A stretch of 64,000 nt of DNA, from contig NZ_JALEBH010000001.1 in assembly GCF_022758885.1 (NCBI RefSeq), positions 310,001 through 374,000 on the forward strand. Direction: 5' to 3'. The position numbers and the translations under genes are program-made. A model generated the notes under the pieces. The model was given only the letters and a program-made list of their open reading frames with translations, ran no database searches and was not told where the DNA came from. This DNA is from Sphingobium sp. BYY-5 (GTDB lineage: Bacteria > Pseudomonadota > Alphaproteobacteria > Sphingomonadales > Sphingomonadaceae). Shown here in pieces: positions 62,439 through 64,000 of this stretch (position 1 is the stretch's first letter; each line of letters begins with the position of its first letter).

Positions 62439-62948
62439 ATGTCGGTTCCCAACGCGCCCACCACCCAGGTTGCTTCCGCTTCGCCACTCTTCCTGCGTGA
62501 AGATGAGATTCGGCGCGGGATCGAGATGCTCTATTTCGGCTATTCGGCGCTCACCCGTTCGATCGATGAGGGATTGGCGGCGCAGGGGCTGGGCCGGGCG
62601 CATCACCGGGCGCTCTATTTCATCTCTCGCCAGCCGGACCTGACGGTCAAGGATCTGTTGCGGCTGCTGGCCATCACCAAGCAATCGCTGGGGCGTGTGC
62701 TGAACGACCTGGTTGAGCGCGGCTATATCGAGACGCGCACCGGGGCGAGCGATCGGCGACAGAAATTGCTGCGGCTCAGCCCGGCGGGGAAGGCGTTGGA
62801 GGCGGACCTGTTTCGCGCCTTGCGGGAGAAGATGGCGGCAGCCTACGCTCAGGCGGGGCAGGGGTCCGTCACCGGTTTCTGGCGTGTGCTGGAAGGGCTG
62901 ATCCCAGAGGGCGACCGGTCGATGGTGTTCGGCCTGCGCGGCGGATAG
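62439..62948 (+). CDS. MarR family transcriptional regulator
   Basis: Winged-helix regulator of 169 residues. The HTH is DLTVKDLLRLLAITKQSLGRVLNDLVERG, the wing is ETRTGASDRRQKLLRLS with the conserved D-R pair. N- and C-terminal helices form the dimer. It stands alone between tRNA-Gln and a small lipoprotein; no obvious operator was found. Target unknown. Confidence 0.9.
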   Translation: MSVPNAPTTQVASASPLFLREDEIRRGIEMLYFGYSALTRSIDEGLAAQGLGRAHHRALYFISRQPDLTVKDLLRLLAITKQSLGRVLNDLVERGYIETRTGASDRRQKLLRLSPAGKALEADLFRALREKMAAAYAQAGQGSVTGFWRVLEGLIPEGDRSMVFGLRGG

Positions 62949-63019
62949 TTGCCCTTACGCAACCTTTTTGGCATTCATACGCTTGTCGGGGGCAATGACG
63001 AGGGCAAGAGGAGCCTAAT

Positions 63020-63352
63020 ATGCGTACTATCCTTCTCTCCGGTTTTACTATCCTGGCGGCAGTCGGTTTATCCGCCTGTTCGGAAAAAACGCAGGACAAG
63101 CTGCAAAATGCAGGTTCGGCTATTGGTAGCGATGTAGGTAACGTTGTCGACAATGCCGGCGCGAAAATCGATAACGCTGGTGCGAAGATAGACAATGGTC
63201 TGGATAATGCCGGCCAGGCGATCAGCAATGGCGCGGACAAACTCGGCGCAGCGACCGACAAGGCCGCCGCCGATGCGAAAGCCAAGGCGGGCGAGATCAA
63301 GCATGATGTTGGTGCATCGCTGGAGAAGGCGGGTAGCGACCTCAAGAAGTGA
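63020..63352 (+). CDS. small repetitive lipoprotein, 110 aa
   Basis: Signal with lipobox LSAC (Cys about residue 20). The mature part is built of short repeats of the type NAGxxIxxxxxNxVDNAGAKIDNAGAKIDN, then an Ala/Lys-rich helical end. This resembles small lipoproteins with alpha-helical or coiled-coil repeats such as Lpp-like or LEA-like stress proteins; no function known. GAGGAG upstream sets the start. Confidence 0.8.
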   Translation: MRTILLSGFTILAAVGLSACSEKTQDKLQNAGSAIGSDVGNVVDNAGAKIDNAGAKIDNGLDNAGQAISNGADKLGAATDKAAADAKAKAGEIKHDVGASLEKAGSDLKK

Positions 63353-63427
63353 GTGAGGTGGCGTAGCCTCCCTCACGCCTAACCCCCGTTCGTTTCAAGC
63401 CAAGGCGAGAAACGGATGGGGGTTGGT

Positions 63428-63548
63428 TCCAAAATGCGCTCTTTCGCGCATTTTCAAGCGAACTCCTAGGCCAGCGCGACATTCACGGTTTTAGAGGCTT
63501 CCTACGCCGTCATGACGTTGAAAATGAGGCCAAGGCTTCTGCTTTAAC
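63428..63548. repeat. AAAATGCGC hairpin and GTTAAAGCAGAAGCC block, second copy
   Basis: CCAAAATGCGCTCTTTCGCGC…ATTTTCAAGCGAACT and, further on, CATGACGTTGAAAATGAGGCC…GCTTTAAC are the complements of the two parts at 16384-16470. The order of the two parts is kept while each is reversed. Together with CCGTTCGTTTCAAGCC (63386 on) this fills the 213-bp gap before the last gene. Confidence 0.75.
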
Positions 63549-63565
63549 CTGAATGTCGATCCACC

Positions 63566-64000
63566 CTAGAAGACCACGTTGCGGATGAAGCAGACCGTTG
63601 CCGTTTCGTGATTCGCGAACAAATAGGGGCGGTCGCTGGTGAAGATCAGGAAATCGCCGGCCACGACCCGCTTCGGTTCGGCGCCCTCAATCTCCACCGT
63701 CAATACGCCTTCCTTCACATAGAGCATTTCGTGCCAGTCGGCGGCGTCGGCTTCGGCTGGGTAGGTTTCGCCTGCGCCCAGCGACCATGTCCACAGTTCC
63801 GCTTCCCGCGCGGCTGGCACCGTGCCGAGCAGGGTAGCGCGGCTGTCCGGGCTGGCGCCACGCCAGGCGAGGCTGTCGATGCGGCTGTTGTCCGGCATTT
63901 CGGGCGGGCGGACCAGGCGGGAGAAGCTGACGCCCAGCGCGTGCGCCAGCCGGTCCAGGGTCGAGAGGCTGACATTCGCTTCCCCGCTTTCGATGCCGAC
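63566..64000 (-). CDS. XRE family regulator with cupin domain, 5'-truncated by the window edge
   Basis: The frame is open to base 64000. The visible part opens with the second half of an XRE helix-turn-helix (GIESGEANVSLSTLDRLAHALG), then a linker and a cupin domain (EMLYVKEGVLTVEIEGAEPKRVVAGDFLIFTSDRPYLFAN). Such HTH-cupin regulators often sense amino acids, sugars or polyamines. The N-terminus (about 40 residues) is outside the window, and the ATG at 63898 is internal. Confidence 0.88.
   Translation of the reverse strand, partial: VGIESGEANVSLSTLDRLAHALGVSFSRLVRPPEMPDNSRIDSLAWRGASPDSRATLLGTVPAAREAELWTWSLGAGETYPAEADAADWHEMLYVKEGVLTVEIEGAEPKRVVAGDFLIFTSDRPYLFANHETATVCFIRNVVF

Noticed and set aside
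1..64000. CRISPR arrays
   Set aside because: No regularly spaced short direct repeats; the many repeats are inverted hairpin families at scattered gene ends.

Overview
The window is chromosomal DNA from an alphaproteobacterium of the order Sphingomonadales, most like Sphingobium or Sphingomonas. The base composition is GC-rich. The housekeeping blocks dxr-rseP-bamA-ompH-fabZ, aroK-aroB, xerD-accA, tRNA-Trp-secE-nusG-rplK-rplA, rplU-rpmA, obgE-proB and radA-cvpA have sphingomonad-like arrangements. The 'IVVTAQKR'-type TonB-box region of the TonB-dependent receptor and the dense intergenic hairpin repeats fit the same group. The genus assignment is inference.

Layout. 1-6.5 kb: isoprenoid and outer-membrane assembly operon (dxr end, rseP, bamA, ompH/skp, fabZ), a 190-bp repeat, then rpmE. 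6.6-10.6 kb: one tailspike-like beta-helix gene on the minus strand, broken by an IS630-family and an IS1111-type (IS110-family) element; its three pieces rejoin in frame to 533 codons. 10.7-18.3 kb: aroB and aroK, two conserved unknown envelope genes, xerD, accA, a repeat zone and an M48 protease with a LysM end. 18.3-19.3 kb: two lone Flp-type pilins and a MutT hydrolase. 19.4-21.9 kb: an IS256-family element with an 8-bp target duplication that separates bfr from its terminator, then bfr and bfd. 22-29.3 kb: DUF418 protein, BioC-like methyltransferase, GIY-YIG protein, purL, a metallopeptidase-ccmA-ccmB operon and phhB. 29.3-34.2 kb: minus-strand accessory genes (three lipoproteins, a patatin, an EEP nuclease). 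34.3-43.4 kb: radA-cvpA; a dehydrogenase-proB-obgE block split from rpmA-rplU by a TetR/hydrolase/acetyltransferase insert with two clear TetR operators. 43.5-50.6 kb: two small membrane proteins, a Kef antiporter, a DEAD helicase, the rplA-rplK-nusG-secE operon and tRNA-Trp. 50.7-53.1 kb: pyrB with an inactive dihydroorotase-like pyrC'. 53.4-62.1 kb: one co-directional minus-strand run of ECF sigma, FecR, STN-TonB receptor, DUF2334 deacetylase, GT4, flippase-like membrane protein, DUF2141 protein and GT4. 62.2-64 kb: tRNA-Gln, MarR regulator, small lipoprotein and a truncated XRE-cupin regulator.

How it fits together. Most genes are core functions: envelope biogenesis, translation, nucleotide and aromatic synthesis. 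The accessory parts most worth attention are the 53-62 kb surface-signalling plus glycan cluster, for which a role in glycosphingolipid or envelope-glycan synthesis is an inference, and the IS-trapped tailspike gene. Several intergenic hairpin families occur in multiple copies and fill nearly every long gap.
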